Positions 34,833-48,848 of a stretch of 64,000 bases of DNA are shown here, piece by piece (within the stretch, counting starts at the first letter, position 1; every line of letters starts with the position of its first letter). The stretch comes from Vesta saturnalis. Lineage: Eukaryota > Arthropoda > Insecta > Coleoptera > Lampyridae. The notes under the pieces were generated by a model. It worked only from the letters and a program-made list of their open reading frames with translations. It did no database searches and had not been told where the DNA came from. The translations under genes were made by a program, and so were the position numbers. The DNA lies in contig JARFJB010002039.1 of the NCBI GenBank assembly GCA_036346205.1, forward strand, positions 468,501 through 532,500, given 5' to 3'.

Positions 34833-36335
34833 TTCAAAAGTTACTGAACCAGTTCGATGCTCCCTTTCAGATGTCTCTGCCCGATCCTAAAGTTTCACAT
34901 AGTGAGGTTGAAGCAATCATAACGAGGTTAACTAAAAGACAGTATGATCTCATTGCCGGCGAAATTATTAAAAAGCTATCCGAAAAATGTATTGGTACAA
35001 ATATTTAATGCTGTTCTCAGACTTGAGTGCTTTCCATGCCATTGGAAATCAGCACGTCATAATGATCCTTAAACCTAGTAAAAATCCAAATGAAGCGACA
35101 ATAAGTCTTCTAGTCCTTCAAACTACTTCAAAACTCATACTTAAACGATTGACCGACAGCATAGAAGAACATGAACTTATACCACCAGGTGTTTAGAACA
35201 CAACACGGAACTACGGAACAAGTCCATCGAATAACTAGGCAAATCGTACTGACATGGAAGACCCGGTACTGCTCGCAGCCTTTGTCGATATAAGCCAGGC
35301 ATTTGATAAATTTTGGCACTTCAGACTGAAATACAAACTTAAGCTCCACATCCATACACTTCTAGCATCCTACCTTTCGACAGAACATTTCAAGTAAAGT
35401 ATCAAAGACATGGATCTTTATTGTAATCAGTTCCTCAAGGAAGTATTTAGGACCCACACTTTACTCACTGTAACAGCAGATCTACCTCAAGCAAATTATA
35501 CAATCACGGCTACATATGCAGATGACACGACTCTTTAGCATCACATCAGGACCCTATTTCTGCATCTAAAAATCTGCAAAGCCATCTAAATCTATTTGAA
35601 AACTGGTTAAAAAAATGGAGAATGGAAGCTAATGCAACTAAATCTACTTATATCACCTTCACCCTTCGCAAAGACCCCTGCCCTGCAGTCACACTTAATG
35701 GAACTCCCATACCTCAAAAAATACCTCGGACTACATTTAGATCGAAGATTAACTTGGCGTACTCACATTTTAACTAAAAGAAAACAACTGGGTTCTAAAT
35801 TTTATCAAATATACTGGATGCTTGGAAGGAAATTGAACTAATCCATCGAAAATCAACTCTTTTTGTACAAAACTATCCTAAAACCCATTTGGACTTACGG
35901 GATCCCTATTTGGGGCTCCGCCTGCACCTCAAATACAGAAATTCTCCAGCGCTTCTAAAATAAAGTCCTTAGATCTATTGTCAACGCCCCATGGTACGTG
36001 CCAAATGCTTTACTCCATGCTGACTTAAAACTGCCTACAGTTCGTGAAGAAATCACTAATTACAGAAAGAAGCTGACATTTCACCCAAATGAGCTAGCAA
36101 ACAACCTGTTGCAAGAAGAAGACGAGCCAAGACGACTTAAACGATTCAAACCTTCTGATCTTCCCACCAGATTTCAGTCACTTCCCTAGAACTAAATTGC
36201 CATATCTCTAAAGTACTACAGGAATGTCCACTGGGACATTACTCTACATGACATGTTACTCCTAGATTAGTCTTAGATTAAGCACACATCAATTGTATTT
36301 ATAGTCTCCACCGAGACAAATAAAAGTGAATATAA
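34833..36335 (+). pseudogene. Jockey-family LINE ORF2, 5'-truncated copy
   Basis: 5'-truncated insertion with the RT and C-terminal half of a Jockey-type ORF2. Pieces in order: FQMSLPDPKVSHSEVEAIIT (pre-RT), LILKRLTDSIEEHELIPPGV, LLAAFVDISQAFDKFWHF (palm motif A region), a YADDTTL-like box reading TYADDT near 35515, NATKSTYITFTLRK, YLKKYLGLHLDRRLTWRTHI, ILKPIWTYGIPIWGSA, then PWYVPNALLHADLKLPTVRE and RRLKRFKPSDLPTRF. These follow the order and wording of insect Jockey/X-element proteins. Several stops and frameshifts. After the ORF a 140-bp 3' UTR (GGAATGTCCACTGGGACATT) ends in an A-rich tract at about 36330 (AATATAAAAAAAATTG), where the satellite resumes. Not active. Confidence 0.85.
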
Positions 36336-36784
36336 AAAAAATTGAAAATATGTTTTTTAAAGTCTACAATTTTAAACGATTTGTCACTTTGACAGTAAAC
36401 TATTTTATTCATTAAAATCATGTGACAGCCAACATGCGGTGATAAAATTATCACCGATTTGATAGCCTATTCTGCGATTTTGTTTTTGTATTTTAAACAA
36501 TGAAAGTAATTAAAAATGTACCATGTGACATGTGAATTTTATTCTCGTATCTAGTATTATGATCATCGAATATTAATCATAACACGTGTTATATTTGGTA
36601 AGAGAATATAATGAACGCCAATAGAAAATGTATTTTTTAAAGTCTACAATTTTAAACGATTTGTCACTTTGACAGTAAACTATTTTATTCATAAAATCAT
36701 GTGACAGTCAACATGTGGTGATAAAACTATCACCGATTTGATAGTCTATTCTGCCATTTTATTTTTATATTTTAACCAACAAAC

Positions 36785-37051
36785 AACACGTGTTATTAAA
36801 AATTATTATTAATTTTATTAAATACATAAATAAAAAGTTTACCTCGAGTAGGATTTGAACCTACGACCTGTACTTTGCTAGAGTACCGCGCTAAACCAAC
36901 TGCGCCATCAAGGTTCAAGCCCCAATCGATGTACATTTTGTCTTTATATATGTAGAACTGATGTAAATTCTAAATATAATGAGATTAAAATCAAATTACT
37001 TGTATTAATGGAATGTGAGCCTACAATATCGCTTATAATAACACGTGTTAT
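36785..37051 (-). mobile_element. tRNA-bearing short insertion, copy 2, inside the satellite
   Basis: A 243-bp unit (36797-37039) bounded by the 12-bp direct repeat AACACGTGTTAT at 36785-36796 and 37040-37051. That word occurs once per normal satellite unit, so the duplication was made on insertion. The content matches copy 1 at 9.1 kb over the leader and the tRNA-like part. On the minus strand the leader (37039 to 36915) comes first, then the tRNA-like sequence, then about 44 bp of A/T-rich 3' sequence. Part of the left satellite flank is deleted. Confidence 0.75.
36841..36914 (-). tRNA. tRNA gene-like sequence, anticodon AGC (Ala codon box)
   Basis: 74 nt that fold as a complete cloverleaf: a 7-bp acceptor stem ACCTTGA/TCGAGGT with one G-T pair, D arm GCGC/GCGC, anticodon stem GTACT/AGTAC with loop CTAGCAA (AGC), a 5-nt variable region AGGTC, and T arm GTAGG/CCTAC with loop TTCAAAT. 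The A box TGGCGCAGTTGG and B box GGTTCAAATCC fit the Pol III consensus. A T5 terminator lies 5 nt downstream (36832-36836). The acceptor lacks the G3:U70 pair that alanyl-tRNA synthetase needs, so the amino-acid identity is doubtful. It sits within a mobile unit, so a tRNA-derived element or tRNA pseudogene is as likely as a working gene. Confidence 0.55.
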
Positions 37052-38826
37052 GTTTGGTAAGAGAATATAATGAACGTTAATGGAATATATATTTTTTTAA
37101 AGGCTACTGTTGTAACGATTTCTCACTTTGACAGTAAACTATTTTATTCAATAAAATCATGTGACAGTCATCATGCGGGGATAGAACTGTCACGGGTTTG
37201 GTAGCCTATTCTGCGATCTTATTTTTGTATTTTAACCAATAAAAGTAATCAAAAATCTACCATGTGACATGTGAATTATATTCTCAGGGATAATATAACT
37301 AGTTTTATGAGTATCATCGATGATAGCTCGAGTTAAAACCGATGAAAATTGAACGAGTGCGAAGTACGAGTTCTATTTTCTGAAGGTTTTAACTAGTGGT
37401 ATCATCGATTATTAATCATAACACGTGTCATATTTGGTAAGAGAATATAATGAATGTTAATAGAAAATAGATTTTTTAAAGTGTACAATTTTAAACGATT
37501 TGCGACTTTGACAGTAAACTATTTTATTCATTAAAATCTTGTGACAGTCAACATGCGGTGCTAAAACTATCACCGATTTGATAGCCTATTCTGCGATTTT
37601 ATTTTTGTATTTTAACCAATGAAAGTAATCAAAAATGTACCGTGTGACATGCGAATTATACTCTCGGGGATAATATAACTAGTGTTATGAGTATCATCGA
37701 CTATTAATCATAACACGTGTTATATGTGGTAAGAGAATATAATGAAGGTTAACAGAAAATATATTTTTTTATAGTCTACAATTTTAAACGATTTGTCACT
37801 TGACAGTAAACTATTTTATTCATTAAAATCATGTGACAGTCACCAAGCGGTGATAAAATTATCACGGATTTGATAGCCTATTCTGCGATTTCGTTTTTGT
37901 ATTTTAACTGATAAAAGTAATCAAAAATGTACCATGTGACGTGAATTATATTATCGGAGTAATATAACTAGTGTTGTGAGTATCATCGATTATTAATCAT
38001 AACACGTGTTATATTTGGTAAGAGCATATAAAGAATGTTAATAGAAGATATATTTTTTAAAGTCTACAATTTTAAACCATTTGTCACTTTGACAGTAAGC
38101 TATTTTATTTATTAAAATCATGTGACAGTCAATTCTCGGAGATAATATAACTTGTGTTATGATTATCATCGATTATTAATCATAACATGCGTTATATATT
38201 ATATTTAAGAGAATATAGTGAACATTCATAGAAAATGTATTTTTTAAAGTCTACAATTTTAAACGATTTGTCACGTTGACAGTAATCTATTTTATTCATT
38301 AAAATCATGTGACAGTCAACATGCGGTGATAAAATTATCACGGATTTGATAGTCTATTCTGCGATTTTGTTTTTGTGTTTTAACCGATAAAAGTAATAAA
38401 AAATCGGGGATAATATAATTAATGTTATGATTACCATCGATGAAAGCTCGAGTTAAACCTAATGGTTTAGCGAGTGGTATCATCGATTACTGATCATAAT
38501 ACATGTTATATTTGGTAAGAAAATATAATGAACGTTAATGGAAAATATATTTTTTTAAGACTACAGTTTTAAACGATTTGTCACTTTAACAGTAAACTAT
38601 TTTATTCATTAAAATCATGTGACAGTTAACACGCGGTGATAAAATTGTCACCGATTTGATAGCCTATTCTGCGATTTTATTTCTGTATTTTAACCAATGA
38701 AAGTAATCAAAAATGAACCATGTGACATGTGAATTATATTCTCGGGGATAATATAGCTTGTGTTATGATTATCATCGATTATTATCATAACACGCGTTAT
38801 ATTTGGTAAGAGAATATATTGAACGT

Positions 38827-40075
38827 TGTAACAACCTTTTTTTTTTGTGGTTGTATTAAAAAGTACATTAATTTAAGAATCGTTCATTTATTTGGCGTAA
38901 TATTAGAAAAGTTTTTAATTATTAATATGTAGAATTGAGAATGGCAATTTAATTGGCATTTCCTAGAACAAATCTTTTGGGTGTAATATTACATAAATAG
39001 TTATAGTTCCCTTTCTTTTAAAAATTGGACTCCGATCATTGTATTTTGCGCAATGCGTGACAACTTCTTGAGGGGGCACTTACAGAAGCAATTCGGAAAG
39101 CCGCTATTTTTTTCTTCACTTGCTGCTGAATGTTAAAGCAGAAGACATTGTTATAATGGTTTTTACTTAATTTTTATATTTGGTGCCATCAGAATTTTGG
39201 TGGTAAGTTATTTTTTAATTCATTATATTTAAAGCTTAAGCATTTGCTCTTTCCAGGCACTCACGTACACTCATTATAGTACTTATATTATTCCCTTATA
39301 CTCACTTAAGGCACTTATTTACTTACTTACTTACTCATACTTATATTTATATTTTAAATGGCTCTTAAGTTACTTATTTACACAAATTTCTCTTCATTCA
39401 AATAATATCATCTTAAAATGCAATTTTAATAAAATAAAACATCAAGAATACAATAAGTTTAGTGGATAAATTTCTACAAATACATAGTTGATCGCGTTGT
39501 TACAAGAATACGCAAGGAAGATGTAGAAACGCTTTCATACTGGTTGACCGTTCCGCATCCCTAATTAAACACTGGAAGCTGTCTATAAGAAAATCATTAT
39601 ACTGAGGTATTTATGTGGTGATTTTATATTTTTAAGCTTAGCTTTAAACCTTTTCTTTCCTCTCCTTAACCATCCATATATTGGGTAAATAAACTTAATT
39701 GCACATTGTTAATTTTTGATATTTATAGAAAGTTTTTATTGTTCATTATTTAGGTTTTGTTATTCCAATGACAAAGATAACATGGCGCTCGAGAATTCAT
39801 TTAATTATATATTTTTTTTATAATTTTTTACATTGTTTTTTTATTAATTAAAGAAAGGAAAATAATTAAGCAGGTGAGAAACAAGCCGCATTTCATGTGT
39901 GTTAACAAGTCAATATAGTAGAACCCTCCCTATATTTATTCTACCGATTGTGGACGAGACGGCATATAATTAGTCGTGAAACGTTAGTATTTCAATTTGT
40001 TTAAAATTTGTATTTACAGATTATATTTGGCGTTTAATCAATGTACAAATTACATATACACTTTATTTTTGTTAT
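38827..40075. mobile_element. 1.25-kb insertion in the satellite, with an LTR-like first half
   Basis: The satellite word GAACGTTAATAG is split: AACGTT ends the left side (38822-38827), and AACGTTAATAG resumes on the right at about 40078. The first part, 38827-39504, has LTR-like ends, TGTAACAAC and GTTGTTACA, a 9-bp inverted repeat in TG..CA form. The remaining about 570 bp (39505-40075) has no coding potential. I see no primer-binding site and no second copy. It may be one truncated LTR element or two nested insertions. Confidence 0.5.
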
Positions 40076-40605
40076 TATAACGTTAATAGAAAATATATTT
40101 TTTAAAGTCTACAATTTTAAACGATTTGTCACTTTTACAGTAAACCATTTTATTCATTAAACTCATGCGACAGTCAACATGCGGCGATAAATTTATCACG
40201 GATTTGATAGTCTACTCTGCGATTTTGTTTTTGTATTTTTACCGATAAAAGTAATAAAAAATCGGGGATAATATAACTAATGGTTATGATTACCATCGAT
40301 GATAGCTCGAGTTAAACCTAATGATTAGCGAGTGGTATCATGGATTATTGATCATAATATGTGTTATATTTGGTAAGAGAATATAATGAACGTTAATGGA
40401 AAATATATTTTTTTAAGACTACAGTTTGAAACGATTTGTCCCTTTGACAGTAAACTATTTTATTCATTAAAATCATATGACGGTCAACATGCGGTGATAA
40501 ATTACCACCGATTTGATAGCCTAGTCTGCGATTTTGTTTTTGTATTTTAACCATTGAAAGTAATCAAAAATGTACCATGGGACATGTGAATTATATTATC
40601 TATAT
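40076..40605 (+). repeat. Satellite-like array, second block
   Basis: Two more units with landmarks near 40143 and 40451 (308 bp apart), sharing the sequence and order of the block at 36.3-38.8 kb, including GATTACCATCGATGATAGCT. The last unit fades after GGACATGTGAATTATATT near 40600. Confidence 0.85.
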
Positions 40606-42750
40606 AATACAAAAAATTTGCAACTTCAACAGTGGTTGTGTTGTGAATATATAATGGTTCCATGCGTATATAAATCGTGGTGTACCGTTAGCGCTATTAA
40701 ATCGAAAATATTACGTATTTTAAGGTTTGATGTTAGAAATGTAGACAACAAAGATGATTTATAATACGCGTGTATTATGTAATGTTAGAAGTAAATTTAT
40801 TTACGTTTAAACATGTATAATAGTTCTGAAGCTATTACGTTTTATTGATTTAGGTACCAAGAAATATTAATAGGTTATTTGATTTTATTTACTTCTATTT
40901 GCCCTTTTATAATTTGTTTTTGCCATTCGATGCTTTTACCAAGAATACTCTCAACTTTATTTGATTATATGTGTGTTTGAATTACTGCTTTGTGCGAGAA
41001 ACCCTCTTTTAATTAACTGAAATTTTGTACATAGGGAAAACTGATTAACTCAATAATCAAACATTAGAAAGGAATTTTCAGGCTATTCTCATATTAATAC
41101 ATCAGAGCATTTGCCTTTTATGACTGAAAATGTGTGTTTTTACAGTAGAGTTACTACTAACAAACCATTAACTGTACATTTGTAAAATAATTAATATGAT
41201 CGTTTATTAGGTGTAAAACAAATAAGAAAACCACTGCTTTTATACTAAGACTGTATGGTAACGTGTATATGCAAAGTTGTAAGTAGTTTGCCATTTATGA
41301 TTCCATTATATAACGTTTAATAGTTTACGGACTGTTGGAAATTTCCTACCTAATTCTAGGAAGTTAATACAATTAAAAACAGGAAGTGATACAACTCAAA
41401 CATCCTATTAGTAGGAGTGGACAAGGTATTTGAACGTAACTAGCATGAAATGGACGTAAAGTCGTTAGTATCCCTTATGGTCAATTTATACTGTCAATGT
41501 ACATTCAATTTTATTTTGACGAAGGTAAAACTAATTTCACTGACGTTCTGTTTTCAACTTTAAGCAATTGTTTCTGATTATTGATTTTTGTTATTAATTT
41601 GTAAGAGTAGGTTTTGTGTAAATCGGCTTATCTTTATGAGAAGAGAAAATTCTTCATCTATAGTTTTATAAAGCTTCAATAAATTCAGCCAAAGTTAATA
41701 ACAAGACAGTTTGAGGACAATATACCAGCATGAGAACTTTATCTAGATAGCGGGATTCTCACCAGGAAATCTGGCTACAACCACAACTTTATCCGTGCTT
41801 AACAGGAAGTAGCTCATGGATATCGACATTATTACTCTTTACGTTACTTTCTTGTTTTATTTCTTTATTATAATTAATGAAATTGTTAATTTTGCAGTTT
41901 TAATATATAACGAAACAAAAAAAAAGAAATATGGACCTCATAATAATGTTTATTATATTAAACCTGTGTTAGGCATATTGTAGATATTTATACAAACATC
42001 TTTTAATTTTGATCGTTTAATAATTATGTTTTATATGTTTTTCTCATTGCAATATTGCCAAACCTTTTATTATACAGAATACACGTCTAACATAACCACA
42101 AGTTATTATTTGTCAACATATCCATCCAGTCAATGAAGTGTTTTAACAGTTCTACCATATCTTGTTTCATAATTTGTACTTGCACTAATGTTTGTACAAA
42201 GTATTAGGTGTTGGTGCTCAGTAATGTTGAAATTGTCGTCAGTTATTGAATTTTCAGTTAGTCTTCTACATTTGGTGATAGGTACTTTAATTCGTATTCA
42301 ATCCTTCGTTTAATTTTATTATTTTCAACTTCTAAAAGGTATAATCTAAGAATATGTGCTTAATATTTTATTTGAGCTAGTAGTAACGGCTTGATGTGAC
42401 AACTTCACAATTCTAGGATTTACTAAATCTTTGTGAACTCAAAACAATTAACGGGCATGTTTAAACTAATATTTTATCAGTGAATCCATGAGTTGTAAAA
42501 GTATGTTTGCACTCGAGAGAATAAGTCTGTTTCTATGACCATAAAGTAGTGAATGAAACAGCGTTTTATTTTTTAGGGAAATAACGATAATAAACACTAC
42601 CTCACGATTATAGACATTTATTATACATCAAAAAGTGAAACTCGTTGCAATGATGCATATTTTATTATCTACTACTCTACATCATCATTATTATGCACGA
42701 TAATTTTTAAATTAAGTTAATGAATATCCTGTATTGTTTTCTGTGCAATT
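40606..42750. other. Non-coding, AT-rich, 2.1 kb
   Basis: Only short open frames without family resemblance. No repeat or RNA gene recognised. Confidence 0.3.
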
Positions 42751-43060
42751 ACTATATTCTACTATATTCTACTATATTCTACTATATTCTACTATACTCT
42801 ACTATATTCTACTACACTCTACTATACTCTACTATACTCTACTATACTCTACTATACTCTACTATATTCTACTATACTCTACTATACTCTACTATACTCT
42901 ACTATACTCTACTATACTCTACTATACTCTACTATATTCTACTATATTCTACTATATTCTACTATATTCTACTACATTCTACTATATTCTACTATATTCT
43001 ACTATATTCTACTATATTCTACTATATTCTGCTATATTCTACTATATTCTACTATATTCT
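42751..43060 (+). repeat. 31-copy decamer minisatellite ACTATA(T/C)TCT
   Basis: Exactly 31 consecutive 10-bp units with no indels. Most differ only at the seventh base, T or C: the C form dominates the middle and the T form both ends. Three units carry other changes (ACTACACTCT, ACTACATTCT, GCTATATTCT). The array is open in two plus-strand frames, giving Tyr/Leu/Ser/Thr-rich spurious peptides. Confidence 0.95.
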
Positions 43061-43084
43061 ACCATACTGCTGCAAGCAATAGTT

Positions 43085-44279
43085 GCAAAAGCACCATCAC
43101 CAGGACCAACAAAGATGTTTGAAGAACTTAAATGAATAGAATTAGTCTCATATCTTTTGGGTAGACGTAAGTCTTGGTCATTATCTAAAGCCATCAGTAA
43201 AAACTTTGGTACATCTTCCTTTTCTCCCATGACGTCTCGTGACGGAGCTGTGGTAGTTGAACCTGCTGAAAAAGCCAACCTCTTTGTCGATTCATTTGAA
43301 TTAAATTCATGTCTCAATAATTCTCGTAAAATTGTGCCGTCCAAAATCCAACCCATAAGCAATGAAACCAATCCACTTCCATACAAACTCCTACAATCAA
43401 TTATCAATAATCTAAACCCAAACAAGGCAACTGGCCATAACGATATTCAAGATATTGTACCTATAAATTGCCACCCCGAGCTAGTACTTGTATTGTCCAA
43501 ACTTGTTTCGATCTCCATGTCATCTGGAGAGCTTCCCTCGTCGCAGAGGTTGGTAAATGTCTAACGTATTCCTAAAAAGGGTGATAAAACCGATCACTCA
43601 AACTATCGATCAATAGCTGTCACCTCCATTCAATCGGAAATCATGGAAAAAGCCATCAACCATCAACTACTTTCGTTCCTCGAGTCCAATAAATTCCTAA
43701 ACGATCACCAGTATTGGTTCAGACAGAGTTATTCAACAGGTAATCTTCTTTCATATGTCACCCAACTTTGGAATAACACATTAAGAGGTCCTGTGAAACA
43801 GTCGTAGTAGCTTTAGATATTTCAAAGCATTTTGACCAGGTTTGGCACAAGTGCCTACTTTCCAGGCTCACCTCGTTCCGATTATTCAATACGCTCATCA
43901 ATTGGATATCAGATCTTGACAAAGCACGTATACACGTTGTCGTCGATGGCTTTCTTTCGAAACAAACTGATATTAACACGGGCGTACCCCAAGGATCAGT
44001 GATAGCTCCGCTTTTCCTGCTATACATAAATGACCTCATTTCCTCAACAACTAACCCTATCCATTGCTTTACATTGTACCTCTTCTCGGTTTTCTCACAA
44101 CAATAAGTCTAGTCAGGACTTTAAAGTGAAAATAGCCTCTATCAACAGTGACTTATAACATATCCTTGAATGGGGAACAAATAATCTTCTCATGTTCAAC
44201 GCCAACAAAACCCAGTGTTGGCTTGTGTCGCACTCAACATTCCATCTTGTCACATTAAATGGGCGCAATCTACGTTTTT

Positions 44280-44280
<1 letters not shown>
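43085..44280 (+). pseudogene. LINE reverse transcriptase pseudogene (Jockey/CR1-like)
   Basis: From 43157, RRKSWSLSKAISKNFGTSSF, ANLFVDSFELNSCL and NNLNPNKATGHNDI are the region before the RT and its KATGxDxI motif. Then ELPSSQRLVNV, a stop, IPKKGDKTDHSNYRSIAVTS, SFLESNKFLNDHQYWFRQ and, in another frame, VVALDISKHFDQVWHKCLL (motif A, AFD changed to HFD). VDGFLSKQTDINTGVPQGSV with LFLLYIND (motif B) follows. The YADD box area near 44060 has become FTLYLFS, so the catalytic pair is lost. INSDLxHILEWGTNNLLMFN and ANKTQCWLVSH give the thumb. The sequence passes into microsatellite at about 44280, so the 3' end is missing. Confidence 0.8.
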
Positions 44281-44990
<710 letters not shown>

Positions 44991-46534
44991 CGATCTTGGT
45001 GAAACTATGCCTTACGTGGTAAAGTGAGCTAACAAGTCGATTTATTGTTAGTGAAAAAAGTCGATTGCATAACCTTCTGTATCATCATTTGTATATGTAG
45101 GTTGGATGTTAAGATAAAACACCTTAGTTATTAAAATTCCAATTATGTAAATGATCACAAAATAACTGCTACATTTACGGTAAAATATTAAAACAATAAT
45201 TAACGCAATATTTTTTTATTAACTGCTAGGAACAGTATAAGACAGAATACACTCAGAATTAATCAAAGTTATGTATGCAGTAACCTTAACTATTACGGTC
45301 TAATTTAGAAGGCTGTCATGCAATTGAGCTAATCGAATTCTTAATTATTACTGGATAAAAGTGAGTGAAGTTAGTAATTTCATTCTGAAGTACACAACCT
45401 AATCTAATTTAACTTTTGGCTTTCATTTTAATACCTTCATTTTGTACAAAAATATTATTAAGTAATAAATCCTGAAATAGGATTATTTTACAAAGGCACA
45501 CTCAAATTAATGTTGATGTTATATTACGGTTTAACCCCTAAAAAAACCTACATAAAAACATTCTTTGAAGAAAATATTATTTCAAATATCTTTTAGAAAA
45601 TATAATTTTCTTTTTGATAAAGCAATACATGCACTGTTTTTAAACTACGCAATATTTATAATGACGAATGGATATCTACTCGCTTTGTAAAGTTAGTAAT
45701 CAGCAGCTTTGCATCAACGCTTGGTAACTTGAGGGAAGTTCAACAATGCACAGAGTTAATAAGGGTAAAGTTAGGACGCATGCCATCAGATTAGTTTATA
45801 CACTGAGTCTATTACACGTAGTATGTAAAAAGAGGCCAGAGAAAGTATGAGAGAGTGAGAGGGTAAAGATACTAAGCCATCCTGTATAAATTTATTATAT
45901 AACTTATTAAATTTTACTCGATTAAACTGAAAGCTTATATAACAGAATTTCGTGTTGTCGAGCTAAGTTAATAAAAGTTGTTTACAATTATTCTTACTTT
46001 GCAAATCTACATTTAGATTCCCTTAAATTTGAATGAAGTGTTATACATATTTATTAGCTTTAAACGAACTTTAGATGCAAATAGAACCTCTGTTTCTAGT
46101 GTTTCTAGCACTTTTAATTTGGTAAAAATAAATTACAAGACATAAACCTACTAAAATGTAATTACTTCTGAGAATAGTGCAAGAGCCAACCAATGAATAA
46201 TGCATAATTAATAATCACGAGCTTCAACACATTAATAAAGTCGTTTGCAATTTGAATGTGAAATGATGCTTTTTATTTTTTTAATGTGTAAAATATACTA
46301 TACCAACTAAACGTTTTTTACAATTAAAGAAAATTGCTATAAAAGAGAAACAATCGAAACTGTCTTAAGAATAAAACGTAATTTACATTTCTCCTCCTCC
46401 TTATTTTGTATTTAAATATGAATTATTTTACATATTTATAAGACATAATACAAAAACTTTAAATCTTTCAGTAGGTACTTAGATACACAATTTATTAACA
46501 TAAGGAAAAAAACATTGCAAATGCATACCTAAAT
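44991..46534. other. Non-coding, AT-rich
   Basis: No supported gene or repeat unit. Confidence 0.3.
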
Positions 46535-46571
46535 AAAAAATACACATAAACTTCGTTTATGTGTATTTTTT
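46535..46571. repeat. Perfect 17-bp hairpin with a 3-nt loop
   Basis: AAAAAATACACATAAAC, loop TTC, GTTTATGTGTATTTTTT. The complementarity is perfect. The oligo-T end would suit a Pol III terminator, but no A or B box is seen. Confidence 0.7.
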
Positions 46572-46939
46572 CCAATCTGTAAAGCATGTTTGAATTTAAA
46601 ATAACGTGTTTTATTTAAAATTTTATTGCAGGATAATCAGGTTGTAAAATCTCATAGGAAACCGGTTGACCTGAAGTTCAAGATGCTACAGCGTTGTATT
46701 GCCTGATCATTTTAAATATATTTCTCGACGATAACACCACCTTCCGAAATATACCCTCAACTACCAAGGTTAAATTGCAGATATATGGTCGTTATGGCAC
46801 CCTCACCAAATTTAATATGTAGGGTATTGGGTGTCATTCGACCTCTTAACTGAGAGATACAGAGTTTTTAAGATATTTTAATTGTATTTTTATTTAAAAT
46901 TAACTTTGAAAGTACATTCAGTAAAAGATTAATCTAAAT

Positions 46940-46943
<4 letters not shown>

Positions 46944-47015
<72 letters not shown>
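46944..47015. repeat. (TA)n microsatellite
   Basis: About 72 bp of AT dinucleotides. Just after it, GGTTTAGGGTTCCAATAAAA resembles the end of the foldback element at 47.75 kb (ATTAGGGTCCAATAAAA). Confidence 0.95.
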
Positions 47016-48701
<1,686 letters not shown>

Positions 48702-48753
48702 AACTTTTTTCCCATTTAACCGGGGTTGTGTCTATTATGTGAATCCTTATCTT

Positions 48754-48755
<2 letters not shown>

Positions 48756-48844
<89 letters not shown>
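48756..48844. repeat. (TA)n microsatellite
   Basis: About 89 bp of AT dinucleotides. Confidence 0.95.

Positions 48845-48848
<4 letters not shown>

Larger units (their letters stand above)
36340..38826 (+). repeat. Satellite-like tandem array, main block (units about 280-310 bp)
   Basis: The landmark TAAACTATTTTATTCA (small variants) occurs near 36395, 36675, 37135, 37517, 37808, 38097, 38285 and 38597, giving spacings of 280-312 bp where uninterrupted. Each unit has GTCACTTTGACAGTAAAC, CACCGATTTGATAGCCTATT and the palindrome ATAACACGTGTTAT followed by TTTGGTAAGAGAATATAATG. Some units carry an extra stretch with ATCATCGATGATAGCTCGAG. The array is interrupted by a tRNA-bearing insertion (36797-37051), and one unit is shortened to 188 bp. 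No coding content. Confidence 0.85.

Noticed and set aside
42720..43135. Tyr/Leu/Ser-rich frames of 120 and 133 codons
   Set aside because: Translation of the decamer array; no start context and no homologous domain.
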